Shown: one piece after another, positions 1 through 7,037 of the stretch
Position numbering within the stretch: the stretch's first letter is position 1
Layout of the letters: each line of letters starts with the position of its first letter
Assembly: GCA_017420125.1 (NCBI GenBank)
Contig: JAFOJR010000033.1
Coordinates: 1-7,880, forward strand
DNA length: 7,880 nt
Origin: Oscillospiraceae bacterium
Lineage (GTDB): Bacteria; Bacillota; Clostridia; Oscillospirales; Oscillospiraceae
Reading direction: 5' to 3'
Made by a program: the position numbers and the translations under genes
Notes under the pieces: model-generated
Database searches by the model: none
Told to the model about the DNA's origin: nothing
What the model saw: the letters and a program-made list of their open reading frames with translations, nothing else

Positions 1-2222
1 ACCGGATCATTGCGCAGCCGTTCAAAATACTCTTGGAACGAGAGCCAGCATTGATTTAAATGGCCGCCCGCTGCAATCACTTTGGAAACCGACTCCACCA
101 CAGCAAGATAAGCTCCGTGATATTGGCTTTCTTCCAGCAGATAGGGATTGCAGCCATATGCCATTACCGAACAGGTTTCCGTTTTCCCCCCGGGTACCGG
201 CAGTTTACATACCATTGCCTGAATAGGCGTTTTCTGGTAAGCGCCGCCAAACGGCATCAGCACAGTCCCCGCGCCGATGGTCGCATCAAACCGCTCTGCC
301 AGTCCCCGCTTAGAGCAAACATTCAAATCTTCTGCCAGTTTTTGGAATCGCTCCTGCACGGTGCCAACCTGCCGGTTTTTCTTTTGCTGGGGTGCCGCCA
401 CCTTAACCCGGGCCGTTTTTCGCGCGCCGGCAGAATTCAGAAATTCTCTGGAAATGTTAGCCACATCTTTTCCATTCCACTGCAGTACCAGGCGCGGCTC
501 TTTCGTCACTTCCGCCACAATAGTGGCCTCCAGGTTTTCTTCATGGGCCAGCGCAATGAAGTGAGCAGCGTCTTCCGCCGCCACAACCACAGCCATCCGC
601 TCCTGAGACTCGCTGATGGCCAGTTCCGTACCGTCCAGACCTTCATATTTTTTGGGAACCGCGTTTAAGTCAATCTTCAACCCGTCGGCCAACTCACCGA
701 TGGCAACAGATACCCCGCCTGCGCCGAAATCATTGCACCGTTTGATCATACGGGCTGCTTCTCCATTGCGGAATAATCTCTGAAGTTTTCTCTCTTCCGG
801 TGCGTTTCCCTTCTGTACTTCCGCACCAGAAGTTTCCAGAGAAGACATGACATGAGATTTGGAAGAGCCGGTTGCACCGCCGCAGCCGTCCCGTCCTGTG
901 CGGCCACCCAGTAATAAAACCAAATCACCGGGGGCCGGCGTTTCCCGCCGGACGTTTTGAGCCGGTGCAGCTCCCAAAACAGCACCGATTTCCATTCGTT
1001 TTGCTGCGTAACCGGGATGATATAATTCATCGACAATACCGGTGGCAAGACCGATCTGATTGCCGTAAGAACTGTAGCCTGCCGCTGCCTCTGTGGTGAT
1101 CTTTCGCTGCGGGAGCTTCCCGGGGATCGTTTCGCTTACCGGCTGCAGCGGATCTGCCGCACCGGTCACGCGCATTGCCTGGTAGACATACCCTCTGCCG
1201 GACAGCGGATCCCGAATGGCACCGCCAATACAGGTGGCAGCGCCGCCGAAGGGCTCAATTTCCGTCGGATGGTTGTGGGTTTCGTTCTTAAATAAAAGCA
1301 GCCAATCCTGCATTTCTCCGTCAACGTCCACTTTCACTTTCACGGTACAGGCGTTGATTTCTTCCGACTCGTCCAAATCGGTCAAAACACCTTTCCGCTT
1401 CCAGTATTTTGCGGCAATCGTGCCCAAATCCATCAAACAAATGGGTTTTGTAACGCCAAGTTCTTCCCGCAGCGCCTGATAACGGGAAAATGCCTCTGCC
1501 GCCGGACCGTCTTCAAAGGTCACTTCCTCCAACACCGTCATAAACGTAGTGTGGCGGCAATGGTCGGACCAATACGTATCCAGCATCTTCAGCTCTGTGA
1601 TGGTCGGGTCTCTTCCCTCTTCCTGGAAATATGCCCGGCAAAGCCGGAGATCATCCAAATCCATTGCAAACCCCTGCTCTGCCAGAAGGACTTCCAATTC
1701 CGCATCATCTGCTTTTTGAAAGCCTTGTATCACTGCCACTTCTGTCGGGATTTCATACTGTACTGCCAAAGTTTTCACCGGTTCCAAACTGGCTTCCCGG
1801 CTGTCCACCGGATTGATCACATACCGGCGAATGGCATCCACCTGCTCCTGCGTTAAATCACCGGAAAGGAGATATATCTTTGCGGCACGCACCAAAGGGC
1901 GCTCTTTCTGAGATACTAACTGGATGCACTGTGCACAGGAATCTGCCCGCTGGTCAAACTGTCCGGGCAGCGATTCCACAGCAAATACAGGGCCTTCATG
2001 CGCAGGCAGTTCATCATACACCATATCCACCTGGGGTTCCGAAAAAACAGTGGTGCGGCACGCATCAAATAACGCTTTCTCGATCTGTTCTACATCATAA
2101 CGATTTAAAATTCGCAGATCTGTCAAGCTTTCTATTTGCAGATTGGTACGAATATCATGGAGCAGCGCATTGCTTTCCACTGCATAAGGACGCTTTTTTT
2201 CTACATAGAGACGATAAACCAT
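1..2222 (-). CDS. purL: Phosphoribosylformylglycinamidine (FGAM) synthase, long single-chain clostridial form; N-terminal 740 residues, 3' end beyond the window
   Basis: Converts FGAR to FGAM with ATP and glutamine. From the ATG at 2222 the frame is open to the window edge with no stop in the parts I checked. The N-terminal 200 or so residues (MVYRLYVEKK...) are the PurS-like and linker part. Next come YWSDHCRHTTF (217-227), a hallmark of PurL, the ATP-site segment NETHNHPTEIEPFGGAA (313-329) followed by IRDPLSGRG, then GGRTGRDGCGGATGSSKSH (439-457), and AVVESVSKVIAAGG with SFQEYFERLRNDP at the edge (to 740). The style fits the roughly 1240-residue clade II enzyme of Clostridia and Bifidobacteria, which carries its own glutaminase domain. 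That domain and the second half of the synthase core should lie beyond position 1, so its presence is inferred. AGGTG 7 bases upstream of the ATG lies inside the end of purD. No separate purQ or purS is needed with this form. Confidence 0.96.
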   Translation of the reverse strand, partial: MVYRLYVEKKRPYAVESNALLHDIRTNLQIESLTDLRILNRYDVEQIEKALFDACRTTVFSEPQVDMVYDELPAHEGPVFAVESLPGQFDQRADSCAQCIQLVSQKERPLVRAAKIYLLSGDLTQEQVDAIRRYVINPVDSREASLEPVKTLAVQYEIPTEVAVIQGFQKADDAELEVLLAEQGFAMDLDDLRLCRAYFQEEGRDPTITELKMLDTYWSDHCRHTTFMTVLEEVTFEDGPAAEAFSRYQALREELGVTKPICLMDLGTIAAKYWKRKGVLTDLDESEEINACTVKVKVDVDGEMQDWLLLFKNETHNHPTEIEPFGGAATCIGGAIRDPLSGRGYVYQAMRVTGAADPLQPVSETIPGKLPQRKITTEAAAGYSSYGNQIGLATGIVDELYHPGYAAKRMEIGAVLGAAPAQNVRRETPAPGDLVLLLGGRTGRDGCGGATGSSKSHVMSSLETSGAEVQKGNAPEERKLQRLFRNGEAARMIKRCNDFGAGGVSVAIGELADGLKIDLNAVPKKYEGLDGTELAISESQERMAVVVAAEDAAHFIALAHEENLEATIVAEVTKEPRLVLQWNGKDVANISREFLNSAGARKTARVKVAAPQQKKNRQVGTVQERFQKLAEDLNVCSKRGLAERFDATIGAGTVLMPFGGAYQKTPIQAMVCKLPVPGGKTETCSVMAYGCNPYLLEESQYHGAYLAVVESVSKVIAAGGHLNQCWLSFQEYFERLRNDP

Positions 2223-3491
2223 TTATTTGCACCTCGCTCCTATGTCTTTTCGATAAAACATATCAGTAAAAGAAATTTGTTTTACGGCTTCATACGCCTT
2301 CTCTTTTGCCTCCTGCCAATGGCCGCCGGTTGCTGTCACACCCAGAACACGCCCGCCGGAAGTAAGGATTTCACCAGATTCTCCCAACTTCGTTCCCGCA
2401 TGAAATACCGTAATATTCTCCATTTCGTCCACCGCCCCAAAAGAAATGGGATAGCCGGACTGATATTTTTGGGGATAGCCGCCGGATGCCACTACCACGC
2501 AGCAGGCTGCCCCGTCGGAAAATTCCACCGGGACTTCCGCCAGACGCTCATCGTGGACAGCCTGCATGATTGTCAGTAGGTCACTTTTCAGCAGGGGCAG
2601 CACCACCTGGGTTTCCGGATCGCCAAAACGGCAATTGTATTCAATGACACGCGGCCCCTTCTGGGTGAGCATCAGGCCAAAATACAGACAGCCTTTAAAT
2701 GGTCTTCCCTCCTGCACCATTGCCTGCATGGTCGGCAGAAAAATAGTTTCCATGCACTCTTTCGCTACTGCCTCCGTATAAAAAGGATTGGGTGCGATGG
2801 TACCCATCCCGCCGGTGTTCAGTCCCTGATCTCCGTCCAGGGCCCGCTTGTGGTCCATGGAGGACACCATGGGAATAATGGTTTTCCCATCTGTGAAAGA
2901 AAGGACAGATACCTCCGGTCCGGTTAAAAATTCTTCAATTACCACTTGATTCCCGCTATCGCCGAAGGCCTTTTCTGTCATAATCCGATGGACACCGGCA
3001 ATGGCCTCCTGTTCATTTTCTGCAATAATGACGCCTTTGCCCAGGGCAAGCCCGTCAGCCTTAATGACAGCAGGATACGTATCTTCTGCTTTTAAATACG
3101 CAATGGCCTCTTCTGCTGCAGAAAATACCTGATATTTTGCGGTGGGGATATGATACTTCTGCATCAGGCCTTTGGAAAAGACCTTGCTGCCCTCCAGGAT
3201 GGCAGCATCTCGATTGGGCCCAAAGCAGGGCACGCCAACAGCTTCCAACGCATCCACCGCGCCGAGCACCAGAGGGTCATCCGGAGCTACTACAGCGAAG
3301 TCAATTTCCTTCTCCTGTGCAAATGCAACCATTGCAGGAATGTCCTTGGCGCCAATCGGGACGCAAATGGCATCCTGCCCGATGCCTCCATTGCCTGGCA
3401 ACGCATAAATGGTTTCCACTTCCGGGTTTTTCTTCAAACTTTTAATGATGGCATGCTCTCTTCCGCCGCCGCCAATAACCATCAGTTTCAT
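2223..3491 (-). CDS. purD: Phosphoribosylamine-glycine ligase (GAR synthetase)
   Basis: Joins glycine to 5-phosphoribosylamine using ATP, giving GAR, the second pathway step; its labile substrate comes from PurF. The 422 residues are the normal length for monofunctional bacterial PurD. The order is an N-terminal Rossmann-like segment MVIGGGGREHAI (4-15) with LPGNGGI (31-37), the ATP-grasp region VIKADGLALGKGV (142-154) and GPEVSVLSFTDG (191-202), the conserved HKRALDGDQGLNTGGMG (214-230), metal/ATP-binding RFGDPETQ (288-295), and a C-terminal domain ending in the typical YRKDIGARCK. The ATG at 3491 is preceded at 7 bases by a strong AAGGAGGG that overlaps the purH stop codon. The TAA is followed immediately by the purL ATG with no spacer base. 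No PurM or PurN domain is fused to it, unlike the animal trifunctional enzyme. Confidence 0.98.
   Translation of the reverse strand: MKLMVIGGGGREHAIIKSLKKNPEVETIYALPGNGGIGQDAICVPIGAKDIPAMVAFAQEKEIDFAVVAPDDPLVLGAVDALEAVGVPCFGPNRDAAILEGSKVFSKGLMQKYHIPTAKYQVFSAAEEAIAYLKAEDTYPAVIKADGLALGKGVIIAENEQEAIAGVHRIMTEKAFGDSGNQVVIEEFLTGPEVSVLSFTDGKTIIPMVSSMDHKRALDGDQGLNTGGMGTIAPNPFYTEAVAKECMETIFLPTMQAMVQEGRPFKGCLYFGLMLTQKGPRVIEYNCRFGDPETQVVLPLLKSDLLTIMQAVHDERLAEVPVEFSDGAACCVVVASGGYPQKYQSGYPISFGAVDEMENITVFHAGTKLGESGEILTSGGRVLGVTATGGHWQEAKEKAYEAVKQISFTDMFYRKDIGARCK
2230..2234 (-). promoter_or_regulatory. Ribosome binding site of purL, within the purD 3' end
   Basis: AGGTG on the minus strand, in the codons for the last Arg-Cys of purD, lies 7 bases before the purL ATG. 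It supports the start at 2222, which follows the purD TAA with no spacer. Confidence 0.65.
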
Positions 3492-3498
3492 CTTTGCG

Positions 3499-3506
3499 CC
3501 CTCCTT
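3499..3506 (-). promoter_or_regulatory. Ribosome binding site of purD, overlapping the purH stop codon
   Basis: AAGGAGGG on the minus strand is close to an ideal anti-16S match, 7 bases before the purD ATG. Its first two bases are the last two of the TAA that ends the transformylase gene (TAAGGAGGG). It occupies most of the 13-base gap between the two genes, the widest gap in the window. Confidence 0.85.
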
Positions 3507-4680
3507 AGTGATGGAACAGGCGCAGACCTGTAAACGCCATTACCATGCCATAATGGTCACATGTTTCAATCACCTGATCGTCCCGAATGGAACCGCCGGG
3601 CTGCGCAACAAAAGACACCCCGCTGCGCCGCGCCCGCTGGATATTGTCCCCAAAGGGGAAAAAGGCGTCACTGCCCAGAGAAACGCCGGTGGCCTGTGCC
3701 AAAAACGCCCGCTTTTCTTCCCGGCTCAGCTGCTCCGGACGGGTGGTGAAATACTGTTGCCAAACATCGTCACCCAATACGTCTTCCCATTCATCGGAAA
3801 GGTAGATGTCAATGGTATTATCCCGCACCGGACGGGACAAATCACTGCGGAAAGGCAAACCCAACACTTTCGGATGGTGCCGCAGCTGCCATTTATCTGC
3901 TTTATCCCCTGCCAAGCGGGTACAATGAATACGGGACTGCTGTCCTGCGCCTACACCAATGGTTTGTCCTTCCACTGCATAGCAGACGGAATTGGACTGG
4001 GTATATTTCAGCGCAATAAGCGCAACTTTCAAATCCCGGAGCGCTTCCGCCGGCAGCTGTTTTTCCTTTGTCACAATATTCTGGAATAAGGCGTCCTCTA
4101 CTACCCCTTCATTCCGATTTTGTTCAAATGTAATCCCAAATACTTCTTTATGCTCCATCGGGGCGGGAACATAAGCAGGATCCATCTGCAGAATGGTGTA
4201 ATTCCCTTTTCGCTTGCTCTTCAAAATTTCCATCGCTGCATCGGTATAATCGGGCGCAATAATGCCGTCAGATACCTCGCCCTTGATCAACAAAGCCGTA
4301 GCTTCATCACATGTATCACTCAAAGCAATGAAATCGCCGTAGGAAGACAAACGGTCGGCCCCCCGCGCTCTGGCATAAGCTGCTGCCTGCGGTGTTAATT
4401 CCACCTCTTTGGGGATAAAATACATCTGCTTTAACGTATCATCCAACGGCACACCCACGGCAGCGCCGGCCGGGCTGACGTGCTTAAAGGAAGCAGCCCC
4501 AGGCAAACCCGTTGCTTTTTTCAGTTCCTGTACCAGCTGCCAGCCGTTAAGGGCATCTAAAAAATTGATATATCCCGGTCGGCCATTTAACACTTTCACC
4601 GGAAGGGTCCCGTTTTCCACATAGATTCTAGCCGGCTTTTGATTGGGGTTGCAGCCATATTTCAGTTCCAGTTCATCCAT
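3505..4680 (-). CDS. purH: Stand-alone AICAR transformylase (PurH formyltransferase domain only, no IMP cyclohydrolase domain)
   Basis: Formylates AICAR with 10-formyltetrahydrofolate to give FAICAR, the substrate of the neighbouring PurO-like protein. The protein has 391 residues against about 510-590 for bifunctional PurH/ATIC. It begins directly at the transformylase domain with LKYGCNPNQKPA (6-17), so the N-terminal MGS-like cyclohydrolase domain of about 200 residues is absent. The catalytic Lys-His pair is present in ASFKHVSPAGAA (63-74, K66 and H67), equivalent to K266/H267 of human ATIC. Further motifs are ARGADRLSSYGDFIALSD (105-122), VSDGIIAP (136-143), LKYTQSNSVCYA (224-235), GAGQQSRIHCTRLAGDKA (245-262), SDAFFPFGDN (337-346) and the C terminus LRLFHH. 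The wording of these motifs is nearer to animal ATIC than to E. coli PurH. The ATG at 4680 follows GGGAGGGG by 10 bases. Because the domain is complete, this is a family form and not a broken gene. Confidence 0.96.
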   Translation of the reverse strand: MDELELKYGCNPNQKPARIYVENGTLPVKVLNGRPGYINFLDALNGWQLVQELKKATGLPGAASFKHVSPAGAAVGVPLDDTLKQMYFIPKEVELTPQAAAYARARGADRLSSYGDFIALSDTCDEATALLIKGEVSDGIIAPDYTDAAMEILKSKRKGNYTILQMDPAYVPAPMEHKEVFGITFEQNRNEGVVEDALFQNIVTKEKQLPAEALRDLKVALIALKYTQSNSVCYAVEGQTIGVGAGQQSRIHCTRLAGDKADKWQLRHHPKVLGLPFRSDLSRPVRDNTIDIYLSDEWEDVLGDDVWQQYFTTRPEQLSREEKRAFLAQATGVSLGSDAFFPFGDNIQRARRSGVSFVAQPGGSIRDDQVIETCDHYGMVMAFTGLRLFHH

Positions 4681-4684
4681 TTTA

Positions 4685-5389
4685 TTATTTCCCCTCCCGC
4701 TTGTTCATAATCCTCGTTTCTGTATTGCCCGAAGTCAGGTTGACATATTGCACAAAAAGAGAAACTTTGTTGTCCTGGTTTAAAGTCTCCCAGAGCGTTT
4801 TGGTCATGGTGTCGATATCTCCCTCCAGAGCAATGGTTTTCGGCTCACCGGAAAAGGAAGGAAGCGGATTTCCATCCCCCTGATAGGTATGAATGAGATG
4901 TCCAACCCCCGGAACCGCCGCTTCGTATTCGAAGAAGTTCCGCAGGCAAACATCGCCCTCTCCACGCTTCAAAATACTGAGCGTGTAGGAAAAGGCGCCG
5001 CCCTGGAACTGAAGCACGCCGCTGATGCGGGGTGTGTAGTGAGGCGCGTCCGGTTCATATTCCCGCTTCCGCAGCGCCCACGCAAAACTTCCGCCCTGTT
5101 CCATGCCGTCATACACTGTATCCGTCTGGTCTCCATTGGTGACAATCAGCGTATCTCCCAATTTCCGAACGGGAGCATACAGCAGCAAAGAAGGGTTTTC
5201 CATTTCCCCGGGTGCATATGCCTTCGTAACAATGCCGTCTTCGCTGACCGCAAAAATCCGGTTTCTGCTGCTTTCGCTGCGGCCCATGATGAAATATGCT
5301 GTCACAGCACAGTCTCCCACCTGGCCGATTAAAATCCCGCGGCCGGGGTACGGATTATTCCCCAGCACCTCCTGGATCGTCTGCTTCAT
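4685..5389 (-). CDS. purO: Archaeal-type IMP cyclohydrolase (PurO-like, IMP_cyclohyd family)
   Basis: Proposed to catalyse the last step to IMP, ring closure of FAICAR. The 234-residue product shows NPYPGRGILIG (12-22), YFIMGRSESSRNRIF (32-46), NGDQTDTVYDG (85-95), YTPRISG (118-124) and HTYQGDG (167-173). The G.S.SSRNR segment resembles the YRVSSRSFPNR region I recall from archaeal PurO, which is about 200 residues long. It bears no resemblance to the MGS-like cyclohydrolase half of PurH. It sits directly before a PurH-like protein that lacks exactly this activity, which strongly supports the role. I chose the ATG at 5389 because AAAGGAG lies 7 bases upstream and the ATG overlaps the purN stop as ATGA. 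A further in-frame ATG at 5458 would add 23 low-complexity residues inside purN. Only 4 bases separate it from the transformylase gene. Recognition is by motif memory and context, so the function is likely but not proven here; the symbol purO is used by homology. Confidence 0.85.
   Translation of the reverse strand: MKQTIQEVLGNNPYPGRGILIGQVGDCAVTAYFIMGRSESSRNRIFAVSEDGIVTKAYAPGEMENPSLLLYAPVRKLGDTLIVTNGDQTDTVYDGMEQGGSFAWALRKREYEPDAPHYTPRISGVLQFQGGAFSYTLSILKRGEGDVCLRNFFEYEAAVPGVGHLIHTYQGDGNPLPSFSGEPKTIALEGDIDTMTKTLWETLNQDNKVSLFVQYVNLTSGNTETRIMNKREGK
4691..4698 (-). promoter_or_regulatory. Ribosome binding site of the AICAR transformylase gene
   Basis: GGGAGGGG on the minus strand, within the final codons of the purO-like gene, lies 10 bases before the ATG at 4680. 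The A-rich spacer contains the purO-like stop codon, so ribosomes finishing one gene are placed at the start of the next. Confidence 0.75.
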
Positions 5390-6006
5390 TCGGTTTCTCC
5401 TTTCCCTTCTGCCAATTGGCGGCTGACAAGTTCTGCCGCCTGCGGCAGCAAAATCCATTCTGCCTGTTCCATAACACGTCTCTGCAGCCGCTCCGGCGTA
5501 TCGCCTTCCTCAACCAAAACAGCTTTCTGCAGCAAAATTTGTCCGCCATCCGGCACTTCATTAACATAATGCACCGTTGCACCTGTTACCTTCACGCCAT
5601 ATTGCAAAGCCGCTTCATGCACCCGCAGCCCGTAAAAGCCTTTTCCGCAAAAAGAAGGAATCAGCGAAGGATGAACGTTAATGATTCGTTTTTCATACTG
5701 CCGGGTAAACGCAGCACTTAAAATGGTCATAAATCCGGCCAATACAATCAGTTCAATCCCGTTCTGTTTCAAATGGCGACAAATTTCCGCCTCAAATTCT
5801 GATTGGGTAGCGTATGCCTTTCGTGCCACAACCACACGGGGAATCCCTGCCTGCTTGGCGCGCTCCAATGCATATGCATCGGGCGCACTGGACAACACTA
5901 AGACAATTTCTCCACTGGGCAGCCTGCCGGCCGTTTGCGCGTCAATCAGCGCCTGTAAATTCGTGCCACCCCCGGAAACAAATACCGCAATTTTTGTTTT
6001 TACCAT
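5386..6006 (-). CDS. purN: Phosphoribosylglycinamide formyltransferase (GAR transformylase), folate-dependent
   Basis: Transfers a formyl group from 10-formyltetrahydrofolate to GAR, giving FGAR. The protein has 206 residues, normal for PurN. Visible motifs are the phosphate-binding [10 protein letters not shown] (11-20), AGFMTILS (90-97), the catalytic segment [11 protein letters not shown] (109-119) with N110 and H112, and VPDGGQIL (151-158) with the catalytic aspartate D153. These correspond to the Asn-His-Asp triad of E. coli PurN (N106, H108, D144). After the HPS motif the sequence reads [14 protein letters not shown] instead of the E. coli-type PGLHTH, a variant I associate with clostridial PurN. 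The ATG at 6006 lies inside the purM stop region (ATGGTAA, 7-base overlap). Its ribosome site is weak (AAGG, 9 bases upstream), so translation probably depends on ribosomes arriving from purM. Its TGA overlaps the next start in an ATGA arrangement. Confidence 0.97.
   Translation of the reverse strand: MVKTKIAVFVSGGGTNLQALIDAQTAGRLPSGEIVLVLSSAPDAYALERAKQAGIPRVVVARKAYATQSEFEAEICRHLKQNGIELIVLAGFMTILSAAFTRQYEKRIINVHPSLIPSFCGKGFYGLRVHEAALQYGVKVTGATVHYVNEVPDGGQILLQKAVLVEEGDTPERLQRRVMEQAEWILLPQAAELVSRQLAEGKGETE
5397..5403 (-). promoter_or_regulatory. Ribosome binding site that decides the purO-like start
   Basis: AAAGGAG on the minus strand lies 7 bases before the ATG at 5389 and inside the purN 3' end. 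It selects this ATG, which shares the ATGA overlap with the purN stop, over the in-frame ATG 69 bases further upstream. Confidence 0.8.
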
Positions 6007-7034
6007 ATTTCCACGCCTTTTTCTCCGGCCACAATTTCACCGATGATATATGCAGCTTCGCCAGCTCCCTGCAGTGTCTGCAATGCCGTTTCCGCATCCT
6101 CCTTTGCCACTACCGCTGTCATCCCAATGCCCATGTTAAACGTGTTAAACATGTCGCGCTCCGGAATGCCGCCCCGCTCCTGCAAAAGTCGGAAAATCGG
6201 CGGAACCTGCAAACGTGATTTTTGAATTTTGGCACAACAGCCTTCCGGCAGGCTGCGGGGGATATTTTCATAAAATCCGCCGCCTGTAATGTGCGACAAT
6301 GCTTTGATTGCCACCTGTTCTTTTAATGCCAAAATAGCAGAGACATAAATTTTTGTCGGTTTCAGCAATGCCTCTCCCAAGGTGGTGCCCAGGGTGTCAT
6401 CCTTCTGGTGCAGGTCGGCATTTTCCACATCAAACACTTTTCGCACCAGAGAATAGCCATTGGAGTGAATACCAGAGGAGGGCAGCCCGATAATCACATC
6501 GCCCGGGCAAACAGTAGTTCCGTCAATCAAATGATCTCCGTCGGCCAAACCGACACAGAACCCTGCCAGATCATATTCATCTTCGGCATAAAAGCCCGGC
6601 ATTTCCGCTGTTTCTCCGCCGATCAGCGCACATCCGGATTGAACGCAGCCTTCCGCCACCCCGGAAACAATATCCGCTACGCGCTGGGGCACATTTTTCC
6701 CCACGGCAATATAATCCAAAAAGAACAGAGGCTTTGCTCCGCAGCACAGCACATCGTTGACACACATCGCTACGCAGTCGATCCCTACCGTGTCATGCTT
6801 GTCCATCAGGAAAGCCAGCTTCAGCTTTGTTCCCACTCCGTCCGTTCCGCTGACTAAAATAGGGTTGGAAATGCCGGTTAAATCCGGACGAAATAAACCG
6901 CCAAAGCCACCGACGGCCGAACAGACGCCTGCCGTTTTGGTTCTTGCCACGTGCTGCTTCATCAGTTCCACAGCCTGATAGCCTGCTGTAATATCTACAC
7001 CGGCTGCCTTATAGCTCTCACTTTGACTTTTCAT
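6000..7034 (-). CDS. purM: Phosphoribosylformylglycinamidine cyclo-ligase (AIR synthetase)
   Basis: Closes the imidazole ring: FGAM plus ATP gives AIR, in the cytoplasm. The 344 residues match the usual length of PurM and show the family motifs in order: SYKAAGVDI (7-15), the nucleotide/phosphate motif [13 protein letters not shown] (62-74), [16 protein letters not shown] (93-108), [11 protein letters not shown] (139-149), [13 protein letters not shown] (186-198), [13 protein letters not shown] (248-260) and FNMGIGM (299-305). The ATG at 7034 is supported by AAGGGAG 10 bases upstream and by the normal SYK.AGVDI N terminus close behind it. The gene starts 3 bases after the purF stop, and its last 7 bases overlap the start of purN, which suggests translational coupling. 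Nothing is missing or disrupted. It is homologous to the ATP-binding half-domains of PurL, but the length and the GGETAEMPG motif identify it as PurM. Confidence 0.98.
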   Translation of the reverse strand: MKSQSESYKAAGVDITAGYQAVELMKQHVARTKTAGVCSAVGGFGGLFRPDLTGISNPILVSGTDGVGTKLKLAFLMDKHDTVGIDCVAMCVNDVLCCGAKPLFFLDYIAVGKNVPQRVADIVSGVAEGCVQSGCALIGGETAEMPGFYAEDEYDLAGFCVGLADGDHLIDGTTVCPGDVIIGLPSSGIHSNGYSLVRKVFDVENADLHQKDDTLGTTLGEALLKPTKIYVSAILALKEQVAIKALSHITGGGFYENIPRSLPEGCCAKIQKSRLQVPPIFRLLQERGGIPERDMFNTFNMGIGMTAVVAKEDAETALQTLQGAGEAAYIIGEIVAGEKGVEIW

Positions 7035-7037
7035 GGC

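Noticed and set aside
1..2222. A possible frameshift or pseudogene in purL, since the edge-running frame has no end in the window.
   Set aside because: Reading the frame from 2222 gives continuous family motifs (YWSDHCRHT, NETHNHPT, GGRTGRDG, SFQEYFE), and I found no in-frame stop. It is simply cut by the window edge.
3492..3504. The widest intergenic gap, considered as a possible promoter, terminator or regulatory hairpin.
   Set aside because: It is only 13 bases and is filled by the purD ribosome site; there is no room for a promoter and no inverted repeat.
3409..4089. A 226-codon open frame on the plus strand, antisense to the AICAR transformylase and the start of purD.
   Set aside because: It lies opposite well-conserved coding sequence, shows no recognisable family motif and looks like a by-product of codon bias in the true genes. 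The same holds for the open frames at 60-668, 5296-5721 and 6951-7535.
5390..5458. A possible 23-residue N-terminal extension of the PurO-like protein from an ATG at 5458.
   Set aside because: The extension ([20 protein letters not shown]...) lies wholly inside purN, is rich in Arg and Gly with no family match I know, and a better start with a ribosome site and ATGA overlap exists at 5389.
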